Shown here piece by piece: positions 9,671 to 21,800 of a stretch of DNA of 64,000 nucleotides. The stretch lies in the NCBI GenBank assembly GCA_034670405.1, contig JAXDDX010000024.1, forward strand, positions 496,001 to 560,000, given 5' to 3'. Below the pieces are notes generated by a model. It saw only the letters and a program-made list of their open reading frames with translations. It did not search any database and was not told the DNA's origin. Position numbers and translations under genes: made by a program. How positions within the stretch are numbered: the stretch's first letter is position 1; every line of letters begins with the position of its first letter. This DNA is from Hoplostethus atlanticus. Lineage: Eukaryota; Chordata; Actinopteri; Trachichthyiformes; Trachichthyidae.

Positions 9671-9816
9671 TTTCTTTTCTAGGCACTTGTCACAGTGTGG
9701 GAAAAGGTGCTAATGAGACATTTTAGGGTAGCTGTCACCTTCCTCACCAGACCCTGCCAGCATAGCTGGAAGTCAATTGCTGCAACTACATGACAAGTGC
9801 CTGGTGAAGAGAAATA
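9671..9816. mobile_element. Short inverted-repeat element (MITE-like)
   Basis: The left end carries TTTCTTTTCTAGGCACTT and the right end carries its imperfect reverse complement; the core AGGCACTTGTCA is exact for 12 bases. Length about 146 bases, no coding capacity. Confidence 0.5.
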
Positions 9817-9995
9817 AAATAATCAAGCTCAAAATGATATGATTTAGTATACTTTAAGGATAATTGGTAGTAGCCACAGAAACATCAGCAACCACTAATG
9901 CTAAATGAATGGGAGGGGTAACTGTGACATGCTAAGTAATTCTTCAAATCATCTTAAATCAATCAACAGCACTTTGTTTCATGTTAAAGTAATAA

Positions 9996-10112
9996 TCTGT
10001 GACAAGTTCATATAAATAAATGCCCATTTGGCGACCCTCTCTCACCGGTGAATATAACACTAGTGATTGCATCTATACGCAGTTCATGAAAGCTTTTACA
10101 TTTGGTGTTATG
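9996..10112 (+). repeat. Dispersed repeat, copy 1
   Basis: Diverged copy of a sequence also present at 52334-52452. Shared blocks include the AAATAAAT start, ATATAACAC and CAGTTCATGAA followed by GCTTTTACATTTG. Confidence 0.55.
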
Positions 10113-10259
10113 TAGATCTTGTTGATTTATTGACCTATATTACTACCTTATGGTTAAATACATTGCTTAACAACTGAACAAAACTGGTATTTGAGCATTT
10201 TCTTGAATTGCTAAGGTATACTGGTCCTCTTGTCATGTCGATGTAGGAAAATGATTCAT

Positions 10260-10273
10260 CCACAGGAGGGCAG
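10260..10273 (+). promoter_or_regulatory. CTCF-like motif
   Basis: CCACAGGAGGGCAG, close to the CTCF core. Seen by eye only; occupancy is unknown. Confidence 0.3.
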
Positions 10274-11491
10274 CCATGTTTCATGTACATTTAAAGATAC
10301 CTGAGATGAAAAATGACTTTTGTGTGGTGTATGTGTGTGTGCAATCAGTTGTGTAATGCACAGTTATTGGGACCCGTGTCACAACAGGGTAATTAGGATT
10401 ATGTGCACACTGTGTTGGCCAAGTCAGTGAATGTGAAAGATTTGTGCTGTTCCCTTCCCAGCAGCGTGACCCATATTGCTCAGCAGTGGCTACAACCGAG
10501 CAGGTTATTCTCTCCAACTACAGCAGAGAGACGCTTCCCCCGTGCTGACAGTGAGTGCATGCCGTGGTCGAGAGACTCAAGGCTGAAACCACAGTACACA
10601 TTAGCTGCCATGCCTTGTATCTGGATCAATAATTAACTTTGGATGTAGCTAGTGGTCGTGTGGTGTAATGTATGTTGATGGACTATCCATTTGGTTTGTG
10701 CACTCCCTCCTTGCACAAGCCCTGCAGGGCAATGTATTAAGCATTCTGTAATTGTGTATGTATTGATGTTTACAATGTGGCCTTTTTTTGTTTCTTAAAT
10801 CATCCCTCCAACACACACATACACACACACACACTTGATTATTCTGAGCCAGAAATATGGTTGTGCAGTAAATACTACCCGTACCCTCTGCTGTTACTTT
10901 CAGGAGGTTTGTGAGTGGGGCTGGAAGCTGAGCAGCATTCTGTATCGGTGATGGACCGTTTCCAAGGCGACGTGACATCTTCAAAGCCTCAATCTTATCA
11001 CTTGTTCTTGTTAAGTGGATCAGGACCATTAAATTGGGATCATGGCTTAACTCTGGATAGAAGGCTCCTAGTGGAGGAAATGGTGATCGTATAAAGGGCA
11101 AGAGAGGAAGGGACGCATTTTTCCAACCATTTTTATAACGACACCTACACTCATGCAAGGGTTTGGGAGGTAACAAATACAGATTCTGTACAGCTCCCCG
11201 GTGCATTTGTGGTGATGATGCATAGTTCTGTAGGGTTGTTAGTTATGTTTTCACAATAATACAACTTTTACTTCATTTTATTAATTACATACTACTCAAT
11301 AAATAATAAATAACAGGCATGATTGAAGCCTGTCAATCATAATGATGTGTCTCTCATCATACATCCTACACTCTTGTCACACTATTGCTCTACCCAACAC
11401 TAGGGAACTGTCCTGCAAAGGCATTTTTTACACTTCAAATGAACTTATGAACACATTTCCTGTAGTGAGACCTTTGTAGCCTAGGTGTAGC

Positions 11492-11678
11492 ACAGTGGTC
11501 ATCAGATCTGGTCCTTGGGGTCCAGAGTACTGCCGGTTTTCCTGTCCTGCCAGGTAGTTAAGTGCATTCACCAGGTCTAAACCAGTCGATGATTAGACAG
11601 CTAGAATGCAGACTACCTGGCAGAATATAAAAACAGCAGTACTCTGGATCCCGAGGTCCAAGATTTGATGTTCACTGA
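11492..11678. mobile_element. Fold-back (hairpin) MITE
   Basis: Most of the element is an imperfect palindrome. The left arm has GTCCAGAGTACTGCCGGTTT and the right arm carries a near reverse complement ending CAAGATTTGATG. The pairing continues inward through CTGCCAGGTAGT. No coding capacity. Confidence 0.7.
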
Positions 11679-13260
11679 TGTAGCATAATAGGCCATTCAT
11701 ACTATGAACATGAATCTTTAAGGCCATAGATTTGGCCTACATCTGAACTGTGCTTAGCCCTCGAATTTCAACTCCTCTCACAGAAATAGGAGGAATACAA
11801 AGAGCAGCTAGGAGTAGAGTTTATCAAATAAACATCAGTTATGAGTGATGACAGCAACTATACACACACAATATCAGGGCAGGGCACCTCCCCTGGGCAC
11901 AGTAAAAGGCCTTTCATAGCATTCAAAGGCACTCTTCTCTCCTCTCTCAATCAATGGGAAGCTGCCTGCCAGGCTATGTTACTGGAGAGCAGAGCTGGGC
12001 TTTTACGCTCTGGGCTTTGATAAGGCTCTGACTCAACACTTGGGAGTGTGCTGGGCATCAAAACAATGCCTGGTTCACAGCTCACAGTCTTGTTAGATAT
12101 CAGATGCCGTGGCATTTGCGTTGAATTCCAAAAAGCCTTGCATGCTAACAAACCACTTTAAAAGGTGCTGTGTTCAGCCTAAGGGAAGCAGAGGGGATAA
12201 TGCCAGAGGGCAAAAAGAAAATCTCCAATAAACTGTTAAAATGAAATAACACGATGCACAACACACACACACAAGCAAAAAGAAATAAAGGCAGTACTTT
12301 AAAATCACTTATAGAGGTCTTCATTTTTTGGTGCACTGTTCTTCTGTTGATAAATGAGTCCAGTCATGCAGACCATATTCTGACAGCTCATTCATTTCAA
12401 ACAATACCTCAATGTATTTAGCCTGAAGTTACCTCAATTTACAGAAATTGTACTTTAACCTCATCGTCATTGCACAAGAGAATATTTATTGAACATTTTA
12501 ATATTTATGGATCAGATACTATGCTCTCTTGTTCGAGTGTAATTCATCAACCATAAATAATTCATAGTTTAAGGCTTCAGAGCGACAGGGAGCTCCTAAA
12601 GTGTGTTATACAACACATTTGTGATGTTGTATGGTACTTAATTAACTTGGAGTGCAGAGAATTATGCATGGTTGAAGAGGAGTAACTAATCTATAAATAT
12701 TAAAATATCCAATAGATTGTTCTCCTGTCCTCGGTAACTTGTTTAATGTCAAACGTGTTACTGTCAGCAGTTTTTTTAATTACCCTGTAAGACTCAAAAG
12801 CAGTGGCCAAATTGTATTTTTATTTTCCATTCATCTTATTGATTCCAAAAGGATAATGAACCTTTATGGCCTACACTATGTATACTGGCATATGGTGAAG
12901 GACATTCACATTTGTCCAGTGGAGGCTAAATAGCAACGATGAATTAAACCTCAGCATCATGGAGGAATACAAAAACACAGATAAGAGTGCTTTGTCAAAA
13001 AAAACAAGATTAAGTACTAACCGCACTGCTGAAACCATGGGAAAAAGTGCTTTTTCTTTGTTCAGTTAGCCAGACAAACCATTTGCTGTGGGTAAAGAGG
13101 GTAATCATTTACACAGAAATTTATCAGAAAGATTCAGGAAAAGCATGTGACTCAGTAATCAGCCAGGTCGAGCACAGTGACCGCCAGACCACAGCAGCCC
13201 ATCAGCTGACTGACTGCATGTAGGAGAGAAAAATGATAAAAAACACACCAGGACCGCAGG

Positions 13261-15134
13261 CAGTGAAGCATAGAGGACAGTTTATTGTACCCAGTACAGA
13301 TGATCATAAACTCAGCAGTGTAAGATACACATTGTGAGGGGAGGAGATTGAAGCCTATACAAGTGCAGACAATCCCTGTGTATGGGCGGATCGGATGATA
13401 TATTCATTGCGGCCATTGCTGGAACTCAGGCCTTTAGACACAAACATTACAGCCAAGATAATAACATCCTTTCATCCATTCTCCAACCCAATACAGTGGC
13501 CTCTTAAAGAAACAGTCTGCAGTTATAGCGTCACAGGGATCCAGATTGGTTTTTAAAAAGGTACATGTCTGTTATAGGCAGAACTATACAGCTTATACAT
13601 TAAAATCAAAACAGATGCAGCCTTATAGCAAAAATATATACTTTATATAAGTTTGTCTTTTTTCCCCATTTAGAAACAACGTAGACCAAAAAAAAAAAAA
13701 AATGCAGAGAACGTCACAAATGTCTTCTTTGTCCAGAGAGAAGAGCGATATGTTAGTGGACACACAGTCTTGTTTGGAGTACACCATGCAAAGAGAAGCA
13801 GGGGTCTCTTGTTGACAACTTGTGATTGGCAGAGAGGAGTCCAAGGAAAAGGTGTCAATTTTCACCCCTTTCCTTTTTGCATGCAAGGTCCTGATGCTCC
13901 TGCCATACTGGTGCATCAGAGGAACTAGTACACTGCCAAGGAAACATTAAGCACCCAGATAGAAATAAAAAAGGAACAATGTGAACACATCATACATCAT
14001 AACTTCTTAGGCATGTATAAATCTTCAAAGCCTCCGGTAAAATATGTACTAATGTATCCCTTTTGAAATGGAGAGGATGGAGCGCTAATCAGTTCTAAAC
14101 TTCAGCAATAAAAAGACCCAAAGGTGATTACCAGAGATGACGCATAGAGTGTACTATATAAAGGAGTGTGGGCTCATACCATGGGGTGCAGTCTGTAAAG
14201 TGAAGCAGATACAGTGGCTTGATCTCTCTGACGCCTCGCAAGTTAAGAGTAGCCAAGCAGAGGGATAAAAGAACACAACATTTACACGGGAGAGCAGCCC
14301 TTCCAACTTGAAACACAGCGATGTCCGAGTTGAGGGGCGAGGAGTTCTAGGACTCTAAATTCTCAACCAAACTGTAGAAAAAGCTGGCATACTAAAAAAA
14401 AAAAAAAAAAAAAAACCTACAGAAAACAAACTGGTCTGTGGGTTTACAATATGTTGTGTTTTTTTTTTTTAATCCTGTTTTTGTAAATTAAAAAATTAAA
14501 GCCCTTTCATGGATTTTATAGTTCAGATTTGGTGACAGGAAAACAGGGGACTCAAAAAAGGGAACTGTAGAATAGTGCTGCATTTAGATTATCTTATCAG
14601 AATTCAAACTTCTTTTTTTTTTTTTTACTCTCTAGGTTATTAATTTTTTTTTTTTTAAGAAAAGCAGATTGTCACAAAATCAAAATCGCAACAACTCTTG
14701 CCGTCTTGCACAAAGGGGGTCTCTGTCAGTTCGTTCAAAAGTTGCACGGCCTGTGGTCACGCTTCCCTTTGGTCTCCATGGCAACAGCAGCCCCTCGCTT
14801 TACCTAGGGAGTGAGTAAGGTGGCCAGAGCTGCTGGAGTCCAATCCACCCTCACTTCTTTAACAACCCTCCCCCTTTCTCTGTCTCACTCTCATAATGAT
14901 GCAGTAGAAACGCTGTTGGCTTTCCCCCCTTATTCATTCTTAGCTGTTTGGACTTTTAATCTGTACGTGGGCAGTCCGGGGAGGAGGAGCAGGACCGATG
15001 AAAGGGGAGAGGGCAAGGTTTTTTTTGTTCCAGGCTGCTCAGCAGTTCCAGCTCTGGGTTTTAAGAGTGGGTTTCTCAAAACTTTGGGGTTGTTTGCGTA
15101 TACATGTGTGTATGTGTCAGGACCCTGCTGTGTG
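13261..15134 (-). other. etv5: etv5 3' untranslated region
   Basis: About 1.9 kb from the stop codon to a poly(A) signal. It contains a 20-plus base A run near 14394 and several T runs between 14460 and 14660. No open frame here looks real. Confidence 0.6.
13281..13286 (-). terminator. etv5: Candidate etv5 poly(A) signal
   Basis: AATAAA on the minus strand, giving a 3' UTR of about 1.85 kb. A long 3' UTR is usual for this gene, but other hexamers may also be used. Confidence 0.5.
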
Positions 15135-15365
15135 TTAGTAGCCGTAGCCGTCCGGGAAGGGCAAGGCTGCCACGCACTGCTCCCCAGCGTCCAGCAGATA
15201 GGGAGCAGTTTCCTCGTAGTGGGTGAGGGGCAGCGTGTCGTCATCCACCCCCGGCAAGCTGTCTGGGTCGGCCTTCAGGTTGGGCCTCTGGTTGTCGGGG
15301 AAGGCCATGGAGAACAGAGCCTCGGGATCGCACACGAACTTGTACACGTACCTCTCACCAGCCAC
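15135..15365 (-). CDS. etv5: etv5 last coding exon: end of the ETS domain and C-terminal tail
   Basis: Acceptor TCTCCTAG, phase 0, 77 codons including TAA. It encodes [20 protein letters not shown], then [16 protein letters not shown] and ends LPFPDGYGY. The aromatic C-terminal tail is typical of ETV5. Confidence 0.95.
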   Translation of the reverse strand: MAGERYVYKFVCDPEALFSMAFPDNQRPNLKADPDSLPGVDDDTLPLTHYEETAPYLLDAGEQCVAALPFPDGYGY

Positions 15366-18300
15366 CTAGGAGACAGACAAGAGACACCTTAGTCTTTGGT
15401 ATTTGTAACTGACATTTTATAATAATGCACTTCAATACAACTGATATTGCTATGCGTTATCTCCTAACTGATTCATTCATTCAATTTCTATCAGTGGCTC
15501 TTGAGACTTATACCAGTATATTACCCCACGTATTAACCTATGGAGGCATCTGGGTGTGTTACTACAGTGTCGCTGTGTTAACTGTAAATTAAAATACTCC
15601 AAGGGCCAAATTGATCTACCCGTATAAACATTTGAAGATCAAGATCAAGGCTAAATGATGTGTCAGTGGTCTTGACAGTGATGAACTGGTTGAAACCTGA
15701 AGCAGCCATCACCGCTAAAAGCACCTGGCCAATTCTATATTCAGCATCAGGGGGAAATGAGGACCAACTGCTGTGCTCTGGGCATGCAGGGTAGGAGTCA
15801 CTGTAACTGCTTAGACACTGACTGTCTTCAGACCTTGCAGCAGAGGCCCCCCAAGGTTGTATTCAAATGTTTCTATCTACACTATTTAAGGTCCCATACA
15901 GCATGCTGTTGCCGGGAGAAAATTAAGGGATGAGGGGGGCGGGCTGGGGGAGTAGAAGAAAAGGGTGAACCTGCCTTTACCTTCTGCATGATGCCTTTCT
16001 CGTAGTAGTAGCGCAGTGAGCGGCTCAGCTTGTCATAGTTCATGGCCGGTCTATTCTTCTGGATGCCCCAGCGACGAGCCACCTGAGGCCACACAAGACA
16101 CACAAGAGGAACTGTCAGCTACAGCGCATGTTTATTATTGCTGCACAATGAAAACAAGCCTTCCATAGAGGACTAACTTTCCCCTGTAGTAGCAGCAGGT
16201 GTAATCACAAACACGATACCCTCTCAATCCTGATTAAAAATGAAATGCATATGAGAGTCAACGTGTGCAATACTGGAAAGAAGACGTGTACTGAGGGGAA
16301 CTGACCTCTTCAGGCTCAATGAGTTTGAACTCCATGCCGCGGCCAGTCCATGCGATGAAGTGGCCGTTGGCTGGGTCGTCCAGCAAAGTGACCAGGAACT
16401 GCCAGAGCTGCAGGGAGCCGCGGCGCTGGTAGGGAGGTCCGTCACGGTAGACAGAGGGTTCCTGCTTTAATTTACCTTTGGATGGGAGGGAAAGGGAATG
16501 AGAGGGAAGACAGGGTATAGAGAGAGAAGGGTAATAGAGGGGAGAGAGAAAACCAAAGAAAGAAATGTCAGTCAGCACTGTACTCCACCACGGCCACAGT
16601 GTGGTGAGACATTCCTGGCAGCTGGTGACTGAAGTGGACTGGCTGTTCATTCTGCACCATCTTTTCATCACCAGTCTAGTCTTTCCTGCCAACTGTTTGC
16701 ATGCAATACATGTGATAAATGCCACTGTATGGGGCCAAACCAATATGCCCTTTACAAACAGTATATAGTATTTCTTTCACGTTTTTTTTTTTTTATTCCA
16801 ATCTCACCTTCCAGTCTCTCGGGGACCACACAGGTATCGTCATAGTACAGGTGAGGATCTCTGTCGAAGGAGAACCCTGTGATTGGAAAAAGAGAGGAAA
16901 TGCAAAGTTCATCAGCTAAAGCGTAACAGAATGAGAGGGCGTGGGAAACATGCCTTCATTTTGACATGACAGCCAGCGACCACGTTCTTACCCGGGGATC
17001 CAAATTGCACACAGAGCAACACAGCTGGGCAGCTTCCCAAGAGTGGAAAATTCTATTGTGCAAAGCATACGCAGGCCGTTGCCGTGTGAAATGTACTGTA
17101 TGTGTGCAAGAGGATTTATTGATAGATTCACTTCCCCTTGAGACGCCATTTGAATGCTGCTGACTTCTATTATTTTAACCAGCAATCAGCCACGCTGAGC
17201 TTTCAGTGGCTCAATAAGTCACAAGGCTAGGGTCACAGCAAATGAATGAGAAAAGTCACTATGCTTTAAGCGGATGGAAGTAATGAAATTGTGCACACAT
17301 ACAAGACAAAGATAAAAGAGACTTACTTTCATGGTTATTTTGGTAGCAGTTCCCTGCTCTCCCGAATGATGACTGACAGTTAGGCACTTCTGCAACACAG
17401 AAGATTGGTATATGTTTAGACCAGAAACATCCCAACCTCAATGTCATATCACATGGCCAATAAATCAACATCCAGGTATATACGGACCACTGCCACTGTG
17501 CCAGTGTTAAGATATACAGCTTTGACATTCATTAACCTCAGATGGCTTGCTGTTTGTGGTGGAGACATTTGGTCTAAACTATACTGGGGCATGAAGTTAC
17601 ATTGATGAATGTAGCTGTATAAACAGCCAAGCTACATGATGGATGAAATGAATGATAGGATGAAAACACTGGTTCTTTTCTGCACCGCCAGGAACCATCT
17701 TTATTTGCACTAACACACACACACAGACACACACACCTGAGAGTGGACTAAGCCCAGATACACTGCACAGCACACAACATCACTTGCAAGTCCACACAGC
17801 CTCTAAATAGGATTTGCACCGGGGTCGCTGTATTAAATCTCAATGACAATCGAGTTACGCCAGTCCCCCCCAAGGGGTCAAGACCCGTCTTCCGTTTGCT
17901 GTGTCCCTGCAGTGAGTTCTGTCCCTGCCACCACTCCCCTTTTATCCTGTTTCCTGTCTACTGATAAGAAAACCGGAGATCAATTTTGACCAAGTGTTTC
18001 CTTGAGTTGCCGTGTACTCTTGTCCTCACCCTCACTAAAGTGTTAACTTTAGGACAGACTAATCATGGACCTTAAATCTTTTAATGCCAGACAAGAAGAG
18101 GGGATTAAACCAACTTTTTGAGACTGCACTATGATCATGTGAGTGCATGAACTTGGAATACTCTGACCTTGATATATACACATCAATGGTTTTGTCGCTG
18201 TCACTCACAACAAAATGCCCCACGATGGTATGCCAAACATGTACATCTACAATCCACCCAGAGGCCTAGACCTCTGTGACGTAGGTACTTAAAAAGGCCA

Positions 18301-18802
18301 TAAGAAGCTAAGAGGATTTGTCATTACATCACTGTCCTGCCTGCCTGCCCCACACCAAGCTGAAAGGGAATGAGAGGATGAGAGTTGACAAGAGGAAAAT
18401 AGAGAGACACAGTGGCGGAGTTAGAGGAAAGAGGGTTTTAATGCAGCAGAGAAGGGACAACAGCTGGGTGTGTGGGCGTCAACAAAGTACTGGCAGTTGC
18501 TATCACTTGTTTGATTTATACTCCAGAGCATTTCTGTTATGATTGTGTAACAGGACTTGTGTATTCAATACAAAGTGTTTTACATTCAGACTCTTCCAGT
18601 CAACTTGCTCGACTGCAGGTTACTAAGCTCTCTGTGGGTAGCGGCCTAGATCTATTCCAGGTAGGCCCAGTGAAGACAGTTTCTCTGAACCTGGCAGGAT
18701 GGCTGACTTACTTTTTGCCCTTGGAGGCTTAGGCTGAGCCAAGAGACCCACTTTTACTTTACTGGCGTGACTAGGGAGGAGTGATGCAGATGAGGGCTTT
18801 GA

Positions 18803-18840
<38 letters not shown>

Positions 18841-21800
18841 GGGCCTGGGGCTCTGCTGCACGCCAAAACTCACAGTCATGTGTCAGTGCCGAGAACAAAC
18901 CGGGCCAGGCACATTCCTCGGCCTCTGCCCATTCTACTCGCACGAAGCCCCAGACAATTACTCTCACAGCTAGCTCTGTTCAGAGAAGACCTACAGAAAG
19001 GTCTTGAGAGGTAATGGTGCAATCAAGGACACAGCATCTCAGGTCTGCTATCGCCCAACTCTAAAACGTCTACCCTTCTCTCTCACCCAGCCACTCACCA
19101 GAATCGAAGCAGAAGTCACGGGGCTCCTGCTTGATAGCCATGGGGTGGAAAGCAGCCTGACGTGGGCCCGGGGGTGCTCCTGGGGGACCCATGGTGGGCA
19201 CACCTTGCTCGGTGTATCGTGGGTCCAGCAGCTCTTGCTTGAAGCCCTGGGGAGGCACGGCGACCAGGGGCTCTGACATCTGCCGGTGGTAAGGTGGCCT
19301 GCCATCACGTGGCAGACTGTTGTTGCTGCTGGGGAGCTGGGGCAAGAACTGGGGGCGCCCTTGGCTCTCTGATGGGGGAAATGGTAGACATGGCTCAGAC
19401 ATCTGCCTCTGGAACCTAAAGATGGAGGTGGTGGGGGAGAGATGGTGATTAAGGCACTTTTTGGAAACAGCATCTGAAGATTTAATATGTAGACAGGGTG
19501 CAACTGGAAAATATCACTGGCACTTTTTATAAATTCATTGGGTTTCTGAACTTCCCTAGCCTGCCTGTCATAGACGTCTGACCAATCATAGGGCATCTGA
19601 GCTACTAGAAGCCAAGTCAGCTTGGCAACTGCAATAACGCTTGTGAACACAAGCTGCGAATGAGACACTAAGGGCAAGTGTCCCACAACCATAAAAAGAG
19701 TGTCAACTCCATTCTGAAGAGAGCTCCTCGGACAGTGTGCCAACGGCTGCACATAGCCATATTAGTTCCTGGGCAAGTTGAAATGCCCTGTGATGCAGAG
19801 CATCCATGAGCGGATGTGATCACATGTCAGGGAGAGAGCTGTTTTGGGGGTGGGGGGTGGGCAAGTGCGGAGGGTGAAAGTGTTTGGCTTGGTGAAAGGC
19901 ATTCCCACAGGGATCAGATACTGATCACTATCCAAAAGAGGAGCAGTCACACTGCTAGCACACGCCACTGTACACCCCCTATACACCTCATGAGCACAGA
20001 TGCATCTCTTCACCCTTTAAGTCAGCATTAGTGAAAGGTCATCTGGTTGATATAGAGCACCCCCATAGGATTGGTGTTAAGATGGCATGTGGGTCCAATG
20101 GGAAATATGGAGGAGCATATTTACATCAGTCGAGTGCAGAGTCAGGAGTTAAATACACATGGTTTAGTTTACATGTTGATAAACACGTTGGTTACTCAGC
20201 ACTTGGCCATCTCTGGATGGCGTGCCCACTTTGAGTTGTGCAACATTGCTAACACATTCCTTCTGTGCTATATCGGCCAGACTCCAGTGGCTTTCTGATG
20301 ACAGGGATAATACAAAACAGTGAAGTGGTTGGAGTAAACGAAGCGTCACCACTTGCCTGTGCTCAGGGCTGAAGTTGTTGGCATCCTGGCTGAGTGGTGG
20401 GCAGGGCACAGCGAAGGGTGGGCTCTGGCTGTGGAGTTGGAGTGGTCGCTGGTTGGGAGGGCCAGCGCTTGCCGATATAGGCTGTTGTACATGCAGTGGA
20501 CGCGGCCCTGGAGTCTGATTGGTTACGTGGGGGTGGGGGGGGAGGGGTCTGCTCACTGAGAGGGTGTGTCCCTACAGTGTTGGTGGGGCCGCAAGGAGAG
20601 ACTGGTGTGGAGGGAGGGGTTAATGGCTTGAAGCCAGGAGTGGGCTTCCTGTCGTAGGCACTGTCAGGGAAACAATGGGACAAAGGTCAACATAGGGAAG
20701 TAATAGCATCGTCAATCAGAATGGCCAATGATCAATATGCTATTCAGTGGGTGCTTTTATCCTAAGTGCAAATAGTTCAGTATAGGCATATAAATGGAAT
20801 TAGCCAGTGTCTTAGGCACCATACTAAACCAACATCGTAAGATGGAAAAGTACCTGTAGCTGTAAAGGCACTTCTCTCCGTAGGGCATGGGACTCCTGTC
20901 CTGGCGACAGGGAGAAAGCTCTTTAGAGGGAGTCAGCTCTCGTTTGATCTTGGCTGGTGGCGGGCCATGAAACATCACTGGATAGAAAACATATGGAGAG
21001 ACAACACAATTGAACACATTAGATATACTGCAGATATCACCTAATTGAAGCCATAAACAGAAGTGCAGCGGTTATCTTAACCACATTCTGAATTGATAGA
21101 TGGATAAATGGATGCATGGACAGTGTCTGTATTCCCTCGACTGACAGAGCCACTTAGCAACCATTTATCATGGGCCTTAATGATGGTTGACACCAGGGTC
21201 TGAAAACAACCATCTATCCACCATTGCTAGGTAGCTTGATACTAACTGCACTATACACACAAGCTATCAAAGTTTCTCTTCTCTGATTCCCATTATGGGG
21301 AGGCCAGTCAATACCCATGAATCAGTGTGGCTGTAATTCAATGATTGTGAATGATTTTCTTCTCTCGCGCTGTAACCATTAGACACTGGCTTGAGCTCTC
21401 TGCGTATCGGCTGCAGTTTCCGGGGCGCCACATAATGGCCAGACAGAAACTGGATCCCTGGGCACAGAGGAACAGGAGCCAAATAAATCACCCTGGGCGC
21501 TGATGGACCCAAGGAGCGCTAACAATGGGCACGTGAGCTCCCCTGTGCCTGCTGCAAAACCCAATGGCCGGGGCGAGACTCCTCACACAGAGAAAGTAAA
21601 TAATGGGGAGATTAGGCGTCTTTTCTTACTCTGGACTGGTAGGCAGGGGGTTGGGTTAATGGACGGGCCCCCTACATGCATACTGGCCTCCCTGGTATGA
21701 GCTCAGCTGAAAGTGACGTGCACAGACATAATAATATCCTCTTCTGGCAGTGAGGGGCTATAAATTGCTGGAGTTACCTCCTCCATTCCTCACTCAGACC

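Larger units (their letters stand above)
8511..13260. other. Intergenic region between etv5 and the rbm44-like gene
   Basis: No exon with a recognisable product. It holds a (CTTC)n tract at about 9046-9070, a short inverted-repeat element at 9671-9816, a dispersed repeat at 9996-10112, a short (AC)n near 10810, a fold-back element at 11492-11678 and an AT-rich block around 12480-12780 that could be regulatory. Confidence 0.6.

Noticed and set aside
14811-15392. 193-codon open frame on the plus strand
   Set aside because: It is antisense to the last etv5 exon and 3' UTR; the ETS protein on the minus strand explains the open frame.
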